NCBI RefSeq assembly: GCF_002943715.1 | Contig: NZ_MQUA01000013.1 | Span: 613,001 to 677,000, forward strand | From: Polaribacter filamentus | GTDB lineage: Bacteria > Bacteroidota > Bacteroidia > Flavobacteriales > Flavobacteriaceae | Reading direction: 5' to 3' | DNA length: 64,000 nt | Part shown: positions 8,483 through 17,341 of the stretch, in pieces | Position numbering within the stretch: position 1 is the stretch's first letter | Layout of the letters: each line of letters begins with the position of its first letter | Notes under the pieces: generated by a model | The model's input: only the letters and a program-made list of their open reading frames with translations | What the model was told of the DNA's origin: nothing | The model's database searches: none | Position numbers and translations under genes: made by a program

Positions 8483-9652
8483 TTATTTCAAATTTTTTGA
8501 TAAAAACAAATATCTAATAAAAAGTAGCATTAAAATAGGAATTACTGCAACCGGAAATAATTGAGCTTCAGACATCCAAATAATTGGAATGTTTATTAAT
8601 AAAACTAATGAAAATATGAAGTAAAATTTCATCCATTTTTGATGATTTTTTTTGAGCATTAAAAAGGCAGTAATTAAATTAGGTGCAAAAGCCCATAAAA
8701 AATTAAAGTTATTCGGCGCTGCAGAATGATCGGTAAAAAACCACAGAAAAACGATTAATATTCCAGCGATTCCTGTTGTAAAAAGGAGTATAAAATCCAA
8801 CCATTTTGATCTTTTTCCCTTTTTGTAATCAGAAAATGTTATGAAAATTCCGATTAAAGAAAGGATACTAAAAATTAAAAAAGGATTAAATATTGCTATT
8901 TCTTGTTTTTGTTCTTCAAAATCTAAAAGAACGTCTTGTCTCAAAATTATATTTTCTGGCTGATTTTTTATAAATAATTGGCTGTCCTTAAAAATGGCGT
9001 ACACATATTTAGGCAAATACATATACTGTTCAGAAGTTGCTTTTTGATCCAATTTACTTCCTAAAGCTAAATTAATTCCGAAATTCCCCCACGTATTCCA
9101 ATGAATTTCTTTGTTCATTAGTTGTCTAAAAGATTGGTTATTTTTAATACTTTCATCAATAAAAACAACTTTATCTCCTAAAATTGAGATTGTAATATCT
9201 CTTAATTTTGTGGCGCAATTGTTAAAATAAGGATCGTAAGAATACGTAGCATTTTCTGGTAGCGCATTATTTTCTAAATACAAAAAAAATGTTTGCTTTT
9301 CTTGTTGCGTTAAATTTAAAACTTGTTGTTTTACCCATCGTTTATCTCTCTTATAACTTTCTAAAAAGTATTCGAAATTATACCTTCCTAAACTGTACAA
9401 AAGTTTTCCTTTGGTGAAGTTTGAATAAAAGTTTGGAGCTTTAAAATCGAACATTCCGTAATTGTAAATAAGATCTATTTGTAAAACAGGATCTTTAATT
9501 CTGATGGCAGAATGGCCAAAGGCTTCAAACAATTCAGCTCCTGGGCCACCTGTAATAAGACTAACTTCGGAATATACAGAAAGATTTACTTGTGAATTAT
9601 AGGATTTTATAAAAGCAAAAAGGAAGAATAATAGTATGTATTTTTTTTTCAT
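8483..9652 (-). CDS. DUF4105 domain membrane protein
   Basis: 389 residues: a signal peptide or N-terminal helix (residues 3-20), an extracytoplasmic DUF4105 domain (about 25-175, with GPGAELFEAFGHSAIRI and later NNCATKLRD), then about five transmembrane helices from residue 250. DUF4105 resembles the N-terminal domain of Lnb-type papain-like proteases; the His in GHSAIRI and the Cys in NNCATKLRD may be its catalytic pair. That link is recalled family knowledge and not proven here. It lies 9 bases after the PorV/PorQ-like gene, so they form an operon. Confidence 0.8.
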   Translation of the reverse strand: MKKKYILLFFLFAFIKSYNSQVNLSVYSEVSLITGGPGAELFEAFGHSAIRIKDPVLQIDLIYNYGMFDFKAPNFYSNFTKGKLLYSLGRYNFEYFLESYKRDKRWVKQQVLNLTQQEKQTFFLYLENNALPENATYSYDPYFNNCATKLRDITISILGDKVVFIDESIKNNQSFRQLMNKEIHWNTWGNFGINLALGSKLDQKATSEQYMYLPKYVYAIFKDSQLFIKNQPENIILRQDVLLDFEEQKQEIAIFNPFLIFSILSLIGIFITFSDYKKGKRSKWLDFILLFTTGIAGILIVFLWFFTDHSAAPNNFNFLWAFAPNLITAFLMLKKNHQKWMKFYFIFSLVLLINIPIIWMSEAQLFPVAVIPILMLLFIRYLFLSKNLK

Positions 9653-9661
9653 AAATTAGTA

Positions 9662-10729
9662 TCATCTAAAAAAATTGTAATCAAAAGTAATTGAAAAAAT
9701 ATTTGAAAATAAGGCATTACCAACACTACCAATATTTGTTAAAGCATAATCTACTTGAACTCCTCTGTAGTTAAAACCAACACCAAAATTGGGCTGTGTA
9801 GAAAGCGATTTCCCATTGTCAAACTCTGTGATATATTGAAAATTACCAACTCCTAAACGCAGGTATACAAGCTGATCATAATCTAACTGAAAACCAATTG
9901 CAGGATCGATACTACCCACTTTTGATGAGAAAATATCATTGGTTTGTTCAAAACGAACATTTAAATCTACTTCGGTTTGCAAATTAAAAAAGCGCCCGAT
10001 CCTAAAATCTTTAGCAACACCTAATTGTATTTTTGGTTTTGTAATTTCCGTAGTTTCTGGTAATTCTTGATTTTGTCCGGGAATTGCATCCTTTATTTTA
10101 TTAAACTCCTCTTCATTAATTGCCCAACTATTATACGTTGTAGTGATGTCTCTTGCCATCAATCCAAATTTCCAATTATTTCTTTCAAACTGCAATCCAG
10201 CATCAAAACCAAATCCCCAAGAAGAAGCAAAATCACCAATAATTCTACGAACTATTTTTGCATTTACTCCGAATTTAATATCCTTAAAAATTAACTTTCT
10301 TGCAAAGGCAAAATTAAAAGCATAATCTGCCGCAGAAAATAAACTAATTTTATTAAAATCGATGTTTCCTTGGCTATCAATTAATTCTGTGGTATTTAAA
10401 ATATCATCAACTCCAAAACGAATTACAGAAATACCAATAGCACTATTGTCATCAACGGGCATTGCAAAAGCAGCATGATTGTAATTGGCGATTCCTGCAA
10501 AATAAGAAGCATGCATCAAAGAACCTTGATAATCTTCTATGCCAACTAAACCTGCTGGATTCCAGTAAATGGCATTCACATTATTGGTAGTTGCCACTAC
10601 CGCTTTACTCATTCCTAACGCAGCAGCATCTACACCAATATTTAGAAATTCATTAGAATAATTTCTAAAGGATTGCGCATTAAAAAAAAGCGGAAAAGCA
10701 ATTAATAAGAGTACTACTTTGTATTTCAC
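9662..10729 (-). CDS. PorV/PorQ-family outer-membrane beta-barrel protein
   Basis: 355 residues with a signal peptide (residues 1-18, ending in FFNAQS). The mature N-terminus has the family text EFLNIGVDAAALGMSKAVVA, followed by NAIYWNPAGL, typical of the PorV/PorQ (UPF0164) barrels of type IX secretion. The C-terminus ends in an aromatic residue-rich strand (FSITFDYNFFR), as outer-membrane barrels do. PorV shuttles cargo and PorQ is an accessory of the attachment complex; which of the two, or a further paralogue, cannot be decided. It is first in an operon with the DUF4105 gene. Confidence 0.75.
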   Translation of the reverse strand: MKYKVVLLLIAFPLFFNAQSFRNYSNEFLNIGVDAAALGMSKAVVATTNNVNAIYWNPAGLVGIEDYQGSLMHASYFAGIANYNHAAFAMPVDDNSAIGISVIRFGVDDILNTTELIDSQGNIDFNKISLFSAADYAFNFAFARKLIFKDIKFGVNAKIVRRIIGDFASSWGFGFDAGLQFERNNWKFGLMARDITTTYNSWAINEEEFNKIKDAIPGQNQELPETTEITKPKIQLGVAKDFRIGRFFNLQTEVDLNVRFEQTNDIFSSKVGSIDPAIGFQLDYDQLVYLRLGVGNFQYITEFDNGKSLSTQPNFGVGFNYRGVQVDYALTNIGSVGNALFSNIFSITFDYNFFR

Positions 10730-10801
10730 AAATATTGAAAATTAAAGATAACAAATATCCAAAAACCTACTAAAATAACTGATGTTTTTGACAGATATTG
10801 T

Positions 10802-11785
10802 TTATAAAATATCTAATTGAATATTTTCTTTTATAAATCGCTCGATTCTATGTTCTAACCATCTGTTTTCATTAGGTTTAAACGATGTCATAAAACCAAC
10901 ATGACCACCGAATTTTGTTTCCTCAAAAAAGAAAAATTTAGAATTTTCTGCTTCTTCATAAGGATAGCATTCTCTTGATAAGAAGCTGTCATCTTTAGCG
11001 TTGATGAGTAAAGTGGGTTTCTTGATATTTAAAAGATGCGGCTTTGAACTTGCTTTTTCCCAATAATCTTCTGGGCTTTCAAAACCAAAAACTGGCACAG
11101 TGTATAAATGTTCTAAGTGCTTAAACTTGGTTGCTTTAAAAAGTTTACCTTGATCTAATTTGTATTCTGGAAATTTGTATGCTTTTTCTAAAAGTTTGTT
11201 TTTCATTGTTTTAAAAAACATTTCCATAAATAATTTGTTTTTTAATTTATCCATTTCAATTTCTGCAGAGCCAATATCAATGGGTACTGAAACTGCAATT
11301 CCGCCTTTAACTATTGGTGAAATATTTTCTCCTTTTTCACCAATATATTTTAGCGTTAAATTGCCTCCTAAACTAAAACCTACAATAACAATATTTTTAT
11401 AATTATAATTTTCTAATAAATAATTTACCACAAAATCTACATCTTCTGTTTTTCCGCTGTGATAGGTAGAAAGTAACAAATTATCTTCGCCGCTACAACC
11501 TCTTAAATTGAAACAAACAGTATCTAAGCCTTCCTTTTTTAAATGATTAACGCTAGAAGCCATATACTTGGAGTCAGAACTTCCTTCTAAGCCGTGTATC
11601 AATAAAATTAAGGTTTTAGAACCAACAAACGAAAAGTCTAAATCAAAAAAATCACGATCCCAAGTGGAAATCCTTTTTCTAGTATAGGTTGCTTTATCCT
11701 TCATAAAAAGCGGCCTATAAGTGGTATTAAAATAACCGTTTCTAAACGGCATAGTTGGCAGAAAATCTGAAGAAAAAACTGGCAT
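10802..11785 (-). CDS. YheT-like alpha/beta hydrolase
   Basis: 327 residues with the full alpha/beta-hydrolase triad: nucleophile Ser in VGFSLGGN (about residue 140), Asp in NAKDDSFL and His in GGHVGF near the C-terminus. LLIHGLEGSSDSKYM is the oxyanion loop. The layout matches the YheT/EMB8 family (COG0429), whose cellular substrate is uncertain; members act on short-chain esters or lipids. It is encoded alone, divergent from pssA, with about 95 bases between the starts. Confidence 0.85.
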   Translation of the reverse strand: MPVFSSDFLPTMPFRNGYFNTTYRPLFMKDKATYTRKRISTWDRDFFDLDFSFVGSKTLILLIHGLEGSSDSKYMASSVNHLKKEGLDTVCFNLRGCSGEDNLLLSTYHSGKTEDVDFVVNYLLENYNYKNIVIVGFSLGGNLTLKYIGEKGENISPIVKGGIAVSVPIDIGSAEIEMDKLKNKLFMEMFFKTMKNKLLEKAYKFPEYKLDQGKLFKATKFKHLEHLYTVPVFGFESPEDYWEKASSKPHLLNIKKPTLLINAKDDSFLSRECYPYEEAENSKFFFFEETKFGGHVGFMTSFKPNENRWLEHRIERFIKENIQLDIL

Positions 11786-11879
11786 AGGTTTTTATTTTTT
11801 ACAAATATGACAAAAAAATAACTATTTAGAAAATTAGCTAATTTTGATTACTTACTTTTACCATTGAAAAAAACTTATT

Positions 11880-12605
11880 ATGCGCTTAGGAAACCAAATT
11901 CCAAATTACATAACGTTAGGTAATCTGCTTGCCGGCACAGTTGCAGTTATATTTGCTGTTGATGGAGATTTTAAAACTGCAGCTATATTTGTGTTAATTG
12001 GAATTATTTTTGATTTTTTTGATGGTTTTATTGCACGTTTATTAAAGGTAAGTGGAGAGTTAGGTAAACAATTAGATTCCTTAGCAGACATGGTTACAAG
12101 TGGCGTTGTGCCTGGTATTATAATGTTTAAATTAATACAAAGCAATTTAGTTGTGGAGAATAGTTTAGAGATGAAAACTGAGCAAATATTAGACATACCA
12201 CTTATTGGGTTAATTTTAACTTTAGCCGCTTGTTATCGATTAGCAAGTTTTAATTTAGATACAAGACAAACGGATTCTTTTATAGGTTTGCCAACACCAG
12301 CAATGTGTTTATTCGTAATTTCTTTACCATTAATACGAATGCATTCAGAAGTGGAATTTGTAAATGATTTGATCAGTAATAATTACTTTTTAATTGCTTT
12401 GACTTGTGTTTTAAGCTTTTTAATGAATGCAGAATTGCATTTATTTTCGTTAAAGTTTAAAGAGTATTCTTTTAAGAACAATTATATAAAATACATTTTT
12501 CTGATAGCTTCAGTGCTATTGATTTTTAAATTAAACTTTCTCGCTATTCCATTAATCATCATGGTGTATATTCTTTTATCAGTATTTAAAAAAAGATTTT
12601 TGTAA
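11880..12605 (+). CDS. pssA: CDP-diacylglycerol--serine O-phosphatidyltransferase
   Basis: A 241-residue integral membrane enzyme that joins serine to CDP-diacylglycerol, the committed step to phosphatidylserine and phosphatidylethanolamine. The CDP-alcohol phosphotransferase motif is clear in DFFDGFIARLLKVSG followed by LGKQLDSLADMV (D-G-x2-A-R-x8-G-x3-D-x3-D). About six to seven hydrophobic helices are present. The N-terminal NQIPNYITLGNLLAG is typical of PssA. A histidine kinase gene follows after 12 bases. Confidence 0.93.
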   Translation: MRLGNQIPNYITLGNLLAGTVAVIFAVDGDFKTAAIFVLIGIIFDFFDGFIARLLKVSGELGKQLDSLADMVTSGVVPGIIMFKLIQSNLVVENSLEMKTEQILDIPLIGLILTLAACYRLASFNLDTRQTDSFIGLPTPAMCLFVISLPLIRMHSEVEFVNDLISNNYFLIALTCVLSFLMNAELHLFSLKFKEYSFKNNYIKYIFLIASVLLIFKLNFLAIPLIIMVYILLSVFKKRFL

Positions 12606-12617
12606 ATTATAATAAAA

Positions 12618-13823
12618 ATGAAATCAGCTAAAATCCCCCAGAATGAAAAAGAAAGGTTAAAAGTTTTAAAAAATTACAATATTTTAGATACTTTACCCGA
12701 AGAAGAATATGATGCGATTACAAAAATAGCTGCTGGTATTTGTGACACCCCAATAGCTCTAGTAACTATAGTGGATGAAAGTAGACAATGGTTTAAATCT
12801 AGTAAAGGACTAAACCTTATAGAAACACCAAGAGATATTGCTTTTTGTGCGTATACTATTTTAAAACCGGATGAGTTATTTATCGTAAATGATGCTACGA
12901 AAGACAGACGCTTTTTTGACAACCCATTAACAACTGAAGATCCTAAAGTAGTTTTTTACGCAGGGGCTCCTTTAAATACTGCAGAAGGTTATCCTTTAGG
13001 AACCTTATGTGTTATTGATAATAAACCTAAAATACTTAGCGAAAATCAAAAAGAATCTTTATTACTATTATCAAAACAAGTGGTACGACTTTTAGAGTTA
13101 AGGAAAAAGAATAAAGAACTGTTAGCTTCTAATAAAAAGGTTGAAAAGTTAAATGAGCAGTTAAATAATTTTGCTTACAGATTAACACATGATCTAAAGT
13201 CACCAATTAATGGTATCTATTTTTTGTTGAATGTTTTAAAAGAAGATCATATAGCTCTCTTTAAAGATACGGAAGCAGAGGGGCATTTAAATTTAATTTC
13301 TAACAGAATTGTTTATATAGATACTTTAATAAACGAGATTTTAAATTACTCTAAAGTAACAAGTGAGAATATAGTGTATGAAGAGTTAAATTTAAAAGAG
13401 CTTATAGATAGCATTGTAAATAACATTGATTTTGAGGAAAGATTATTTTTAGATTCTGCAAATTTAGATTTGCAAATATTTAGTTCTAAAATAGGACTTT
13501 TACAAGTTTTCCAAAATTTAATTTCGAATTCTAGAAAATTTTCTAATGAAAAAAAGGCCATAATTGCGGTAAGTTTTAAAGAAGATGTGCATAAATATCA
13601 TTTTACTTACCAAGATAATGGTCCAGGAATTGAAAAGCAATATTGGAATAAAGCCTTTGTAATGTTTGAAACCTTAGAGGATTTAGATAATGATAATACG
13701 GGAATTGGTTTGGCAACTGTAAAAGCGATTGTTAAGAGATTAGGTGGTGAAATTTCTTTAAAGAAAAGAGAAGATGGTAAAAAAGGAGTTTGTTTCTATT
13801 TTTACATTAATAAAAGAAAATAA
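12618..13823 (+). CDS. GAF domain sensor histidine kinase
   Basis: 401 residues, cytoplasmic (no membrane helix). Residues 25-155 form a GAF sensor domain (FYAGAPLNTAEGYPLGTLCVI is split across its end), then a coiled coil to about 185, an H-box (RLTHDLKSPINGIYF, His near 192) and an ATPase domain with NLISNSRKFSNE (N box), DNGPGIEKQYW (G1) and GIGLATVKAIV (G2). The ligand is unknown. It probably shares a transcript with pssA; no response regulator is adjacent. Confidence 0.9.
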   Translation: MKSAKIPQNEKERLKVLKNYNILDTLPEEEYDAITKIAAGICDTPIALVTIVDESRQWFKSSKGLNLIETPRDIAFCAYTILKPDELFIVNDATKDRRFFDNPLTTEDPKVVFYAGAPLNTAEGYPLGTLCVIDNKPKILSENQKESLLLLSKQVVRLLELRKKNKELLASNKKVEKLNEQLNNFAYRLTHDLKSPINGIYFLLNVLKEDHIALFKDTEAEGHLNLISNRIVYIDTLINEILNYSKVTSENIVYEELNLKELIDSIVNNIDFEERLFLDSANLDLQIFSSKIGLLQVFQNLISNSRKFSNEKKAIIAVSFKEDVHKYHFTYQDNGPGIEKQYWNKAFVMFETLEDLDNDNTGIGLATVKAIVKRLGGEISLKKREDGKKGVCFYFYINKRK

Positions 13824-13854
13824 ACTTGACAAAGGTTAAAACGATATGTTTAAA

Positions 13855-14205
13855 TTAATATGACCTTTTATTTGATCAAAAAAACATTGAAGAATCTAAA
13901 AACTTCTATAAAGATTTAGGTTTTATAGAAACCCCCTTATCAGAGAATTTGTCTAATTTTAAAATTGATGAAAAACTTGGGTTTTATTTACAAAAAGCAT
14001 TCGTAAAAGATTGGGTAGATAATTCTATACTATTTTTAGAAGTAGAAACCTTCAAGCGTATTTTAATACAATTCAAGAAAAAAATTTCACCACAAAATAT
14101 ACGAAAGTTAAACCCGCTAAAATTGTACATAATGATTAGGGAAAAGAATTCTTTTTACATGACCCGTCTGGAATTCTTTGGCATTTTGATAGTTTTAAGG
14201 AGTAA
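13855..14205 (+). pseudogene. VOC (glyoxalase-fold) family pseudogene
   Basis: Translation across frames gives a VOC-type protein: FDQKNIEESKNFYKDLGF at the start, LGFYLQKAFVKDWVDNS and LFLEVE in the middle, and FFLHDPSGILWHF at the end. There is a one-base loss near 14046-14048 (frame changes after LEVE) and a TAG in place of Trp in the segment HND-stop-GKEFFLHD. No clear start codon is left. The 3' end overlaps the convergent lptB end by 11 bases. Two independent lesions make this a true pseudogene. Confidence 0.7.
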
Positions 14206-14938
14206 AAAATTTCTTCTTTTTTAACTCAAAATCTTTACCTAAATATACTTTACGCACCATTTCATCCGCAGCCAACTCTTCTGGAGTTCCTTCTTTTAAG
14301 ATGCTTCCATTGTACATTAAATACGTTTTGTCTGTAATCGCTAAAGTTGCTTGTACATCGTGATCGGTAATTAAAATACCAATATTTTTATTTTTTAATT
14401 GCGCAACAATACTTTGTATATCTTCTACAGCAATAGGATCTACACCTGCAAAAGGTTCATCTAATAAAATAAAATTAGGGTCAGAAGCTAAACAACGCGC
14501 AATTTCGGTTCTACGTCTTTCTCCACCAGAAAGTAAATCACCTCTATTTTTACGAACATGACCTATGTTAAACTCTTCAATTAAAGATTCTAACTTTATT
14601 TTTTGTGCTTTTTTTGATAAGTTTGTAAATTGCAAAACAGCCAAAATATTATCTTCTACAGATAATTTTCTAAAAACAGACGCCTCTTGGGCTAAATAAC
14701 CAATACCTTTTTGTGCACGTTTGTACATGGCATCATCAGTTATTTCTTCTTCATTTAAAAAAATACGACCAGCGTTTGGTTTTACCATGCCAACAATCAT
14801 ATAAAAAGAAGTAGTTTTTCCGGCACCGTTTGGACCTAATAGTCCGATTATTTCACCCTGCTTAACTTCTAAAGAAATATCCTGCACAACTTTTCTACTT
14901 CCGTATATTTTTTGAATGTTCTCTGCTCTTAAAATCAT
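14195..14938 (-). CDS. lptB: LPS export ABC transporter ATP-binding protein LptB
   Basis: A 247-residue ATPase of the LptB2FGC complex that extracts lipopolysaccharide from the inner membrane. Walker A is GPNGAGKTT (about residues 35-43), the ABC signature is LSGGERRRTEIARCLAS and Walker B is FILLDEPFAGVDP, followed by the switch His in ITDHDV. Length and the family-specific RRRTEIAR text fit LptB well. It is the last gene of the minus-strand group kdsD-tatC-AhpD-like-lptB, with a 144-base gap before it that may hold its own promoter. Confidence 0.93.
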   Translation of the reverse strand: MILRAENIQKIYGSRKVVQDISLEVKQGEIIGLLGPNGAGKTTSFYMIVGMVKPNAGRIFLNEEEITDDAMYKRAQKGIGYLAQEASVFRKLSVEDNILAVLQFTNLSKKAQKIKLESLIEEFNIGHVRKNRGDLLSGGERRRTEIARCLASDPNFILLDEPFAGVDPIAVEDIQSIVAQLKNKNIGILITDHDVQATLAITDKTYLMYNGSILKEGTPEELAADEMVRKVYLGKDFELKKKKFFTP

Positions 14939-15082
14939 ATATTTAAAATATGTGTAATTGTTTTATTTTGGAAAAGTTTAATTGCTAATTGGTGTAAATA
15001 TAATTAATAATATATCTAAGAATCTTAAAGCATTCTTAAACATTGTTTACAATTACAATTACACATTTAAACAGGTATACAA

Positions 15083-15430
15083 TTATACTTCTCTCTCTAG
15101 TGCTTCCCAAAATTCAACAGCTCTTCTTAAATGCGGAACAACAATTGTACCACCAACTAAGGTCGCTATAGACATTGTTTCCATCATTTCTTCTTTAGTA
15201 ACGCCGTTTTTATATGCGGTTTCTAAGTGATAAGCAATACAATCATCACATCTTAAAACTGCCGATGCTACTAAACCTAATAATTCTTTTGTTTTTACTG
15301 ATAAATGACCTTCAGCATATGCATTTGTATCTAAATTAAAGATTCTTTTAATTACTTTATTATCAGAAGCTAAAATTTTATGGTTCATTTTTTGACGATA
15401 CTCATTAAACTCTTGGACTTTTGTTGGCAT
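15083..15430 (-). CDS. Carboxymuconolactone decarboxylase (AhpD-like) family protein
   Basis: 115 residues, a single all-helical AhpD-like domain. RCDDCIAYHLE near residue 55 holds the C-x-x-C plus His arrangement of AhpD-type peroxidatic proteins, so a thiol redox role is more likely than lactone decarboxylation. The start at 15430 overlaps the end of tatC by 26 bases, which points to translational coupling. Confidence 0.85.
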   Translation of the reverse strand: MPTKVQEFNEYRQKMNHKILASDNKVIKRIFNLDTNAYAEGHLSVKTKELLGLVASAVLRCDDCIAYHLETAYKNGVTKEEMMETMSIATLVGGTIVVPHLRRAVEFWEALEREV

Positions 15431-16235
15431 TTTTTTGTTGTTTTTTAATTACTCTTTTTGAAACTATGATACTTATTTCATATAAAATAAGTATAGGTAT
15501 GGCAACTATAACTTGGCTTGCAATATCTGGTGGTGTAATAACTGCAGCGACAATTAAAACAAGCACTAAAGCATGTTTTCTGTATCTCTTTAAAAATTCT
15601 GGTGTAACTAAGCCGATTTTAGTTAAGAAATAAATTAAAACTGGCAGTTCAAATAAAATAGAAACTCCTATTAACATGTTGGTAACTAGTCCTATATGAG
15701 ATTCTAGCGTAAAACTATTTTCAATAGCATCCGTAATTTGGTAATTATATAAAAACTGAATGGATATAGGTGCTATTACATAAAAGCTAAACAGTACACC
15801 AAGAAAGAATAAGAAAGATGCAATAAATATAAATCCTCTAGAATTATTTATCTCCTTTTTGGTTAATCCAGGAGCAATAAAGCGCCAAAGTTCCCATAAT
15901 ATATAAGGGAAAGAGGCTATAAATCCTAAAATTAACGAAGACCAAATGGAGTTCATTAATTGTGAGGTAACTTCAATACTTTGTAGTTTTTTATCAGCAA
16001 AATTAATAGTACAAAAGGCACTATCCATTCCAAAAAAATTAAAGAAATCACAAAATAATCGATACGTTATAAAGTCTGGTTGAATATGCGCTAGTAAAAA
16101 ATTATCATAAACTTCCTTTGCAAAAATAAAGAATACAAATGCTAAAATAAATATGGCTAAAAAACTTCTTACTAAATGCCATCTTAATTCTTCTAAATGT
16201 CCTAAAAAAGACATTTCCTCTTGTTTTTTTGCCAT
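15405..16235 (-). CDS. tatC: Sec-independent protein translocase TatC
   Basis: A 276-residue inner-membrane protein with six predicted transmembrane helices, the receptor for twin-arginine signal peptides. The N-terminal EEMSFLGHLEELRWHLVRS has the family's F/L-x-H-L-x-E-L-R motif, and PFILWELWRFIAPGL-like text (FPYILWELWRFIAPGLT) follows near residue 118. An insertion of about 40 residues after the first helix is common in Bacteroidota. Its ATG overlaps the kdsD stop by one base (TAATG). No tatA or tatB is in the window. Confidence 0.95.
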   Translation of the reverse strand: MAKKQEEMSFLGHLEELRWHLVRSFLAIFILAFVFFIFAKEVYDNFLLAHIQPDFITYRLFCDFFNFFGMDSAFCTINFADKKLQSIEVTSQLMNSIWSSLILGFIASFPYILWELWRFIAPGLTKKEINNSRGFIFIASFLFFLGVLFSFYVIAPISIQFLYNYQITDAIENSFTLESHIGLVTNMLIGVSILFELPVLIYFLTKIGLVTPEFLKRYRKHALVLVLIVAAVITPPDIASQVIVAIPILILYEISIIVSKRVIKKQQKNANKSPRV

Positions 16236-17203
16236 TAGAAAATTCCTTCTTTAATTAAATCATGCAAATGTACAACGCCTACATACTTATTATCATCATC
16301 TTTTACTAAAATCTGAGTAATACTATTATTTTCTAAAGTATCTAAAGCTTCTATAGCCATCGCATCCTTATGAATAGATTTTGGGTCCTTACCCATGATG
16401 TCTTTGGCCTTAAAATTATTGATTTCTGTAGTTTTACTTAACATTCTTCTAATGTCTCCGTCGGTAATAATTCCAACAATTTTATCATCTTTTAAAACAG
16501 CAGTGACTCCTAAACGTTTTTCTGAAATTTCTATAATTACTTGTGCAATAGAATCATTCTCTAAAACTTTTGGAAGCTGGTTATTTTTTATCAGATCAGA
16601 AACTCTTAAATATAAACGTTTTCCCAAAGCACCACCTGGATGATATTTTGCAAAATCTTTGCTTGTAAACCCTTTTAATTCTAATAAACAAACCGCCAAC
16701 GCATCACCCATAACTAATTGTGCAGTTGTACTAGTGGTTGGAGCTAAATTATTAGGGCAAGCTTCCTTTTCGACAAAAGTATTTAATGCAAAATCCGCAC
16801 TTTTACCTAAAAAAGAATCAACATTTCCAGTAATAGCAATAATTTTATTTCCATAATTTTTAATTAACGGTACTAACACCTTTATTTCTGGGGTGTTACC
16901 ACTTTTTGAAATACAAATTACCACATCATCTTTTAAAACAGTGCCTAAATCTCCATGTATTGCATCGGCAGCATGCATAAAAACGGCAGGAGTTCCTGTA
17001 GAATTAAATGTGGCTACAATTTTAGCAGCAATATTGGCGCTCTTGCCAATGCCGGTGACAATTACTCGCCCTTTAGATTTGTAAATATAGGTAACTGCTT
17101 TTTCAAAAGCAGTATCTATAAAATTTGCCAAGTTAGCAATAGCCTCGCTTTCTGCTAAAATTGTTCTTTTTGCATTCGCAATAATGTTAGATTTATCTTT
17201 CAA
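16235..17203 (-). CDS. kdsD: KpsF/GutQ-type arabinose-5-phosphate isomerase
   Basis: 322 residues: a SIS sugar-isomerase domain (about 30-170, with GIGKSANIAAKIVATFNSTG and HAADAIHGDLG) and two CBS domains (about 205-322). The enzyme turns ribulose-5-phosphate into arabinose-5-phosphate, the first step to Kdo of lipid A-core. The length matches KdsD/KpsF. It is the first gene of a four-gene minus-strand unit that ends with lptB, which fits an LPS role. Confidence 0.92.
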   Translation of the reverse strand: MKDKSNIIANAKRTILAESEAIANLANFIDTAFEKAVTYIYKSKGRVIVTGIGKSANIAAKIVATFNSTGTPAVFMHAADAIHGDLGTVLKDDVVICISKSGNTPEIKVLVPLIKNYGNKIIAITGNVDSFLGKSADFALNTFVEKEACPNNLAPTTSTTAQLVMGDALAVCLLELKGFTSKDFAKYHPGGALGKRLYLRVSDLIKNNQLPKVLENDSIAQVIIEISEKRLGVTAVLKDDKIVGIITDGDIRRMLSKTTEINNFKAKDIMGKDPKSIHKDAMAIEALDTLENNSITQILVKDDDNKYVGVVHLHDLIKEGIF

Positions 17204-17258
17204 GCTTTATGTTTTTATCAGAATAAAAAAAGTTATATCTTTATATATAGAAAACGAG

Positions 17259-17266
17259 CAAATTTA
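17259..17266 (-). promoter_or_regulatory. -7 box upstream of kdsD
   Basis: On the minus strand this reads TAAATTTG, an exact TAnnTTTG match, about 56 bases before the kdsD start. No clear TTG is seen at the -33 distance. Confidence 0.45.
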
Positions 17267-17341
17267 CTACAAAAAAAAGTTTCTTGAAACTTTATAGTAA
17301 TTGGTTTTATTTTCTTTAATAAAAATTGAAAATTAATATAT

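Noticed and set aside
14982-15230. Open frame of 82 codons on the plus strand before and over the AhpD-like gene
   Set aside because: Overlaps a gene with clear motifs and has no start context or family match.
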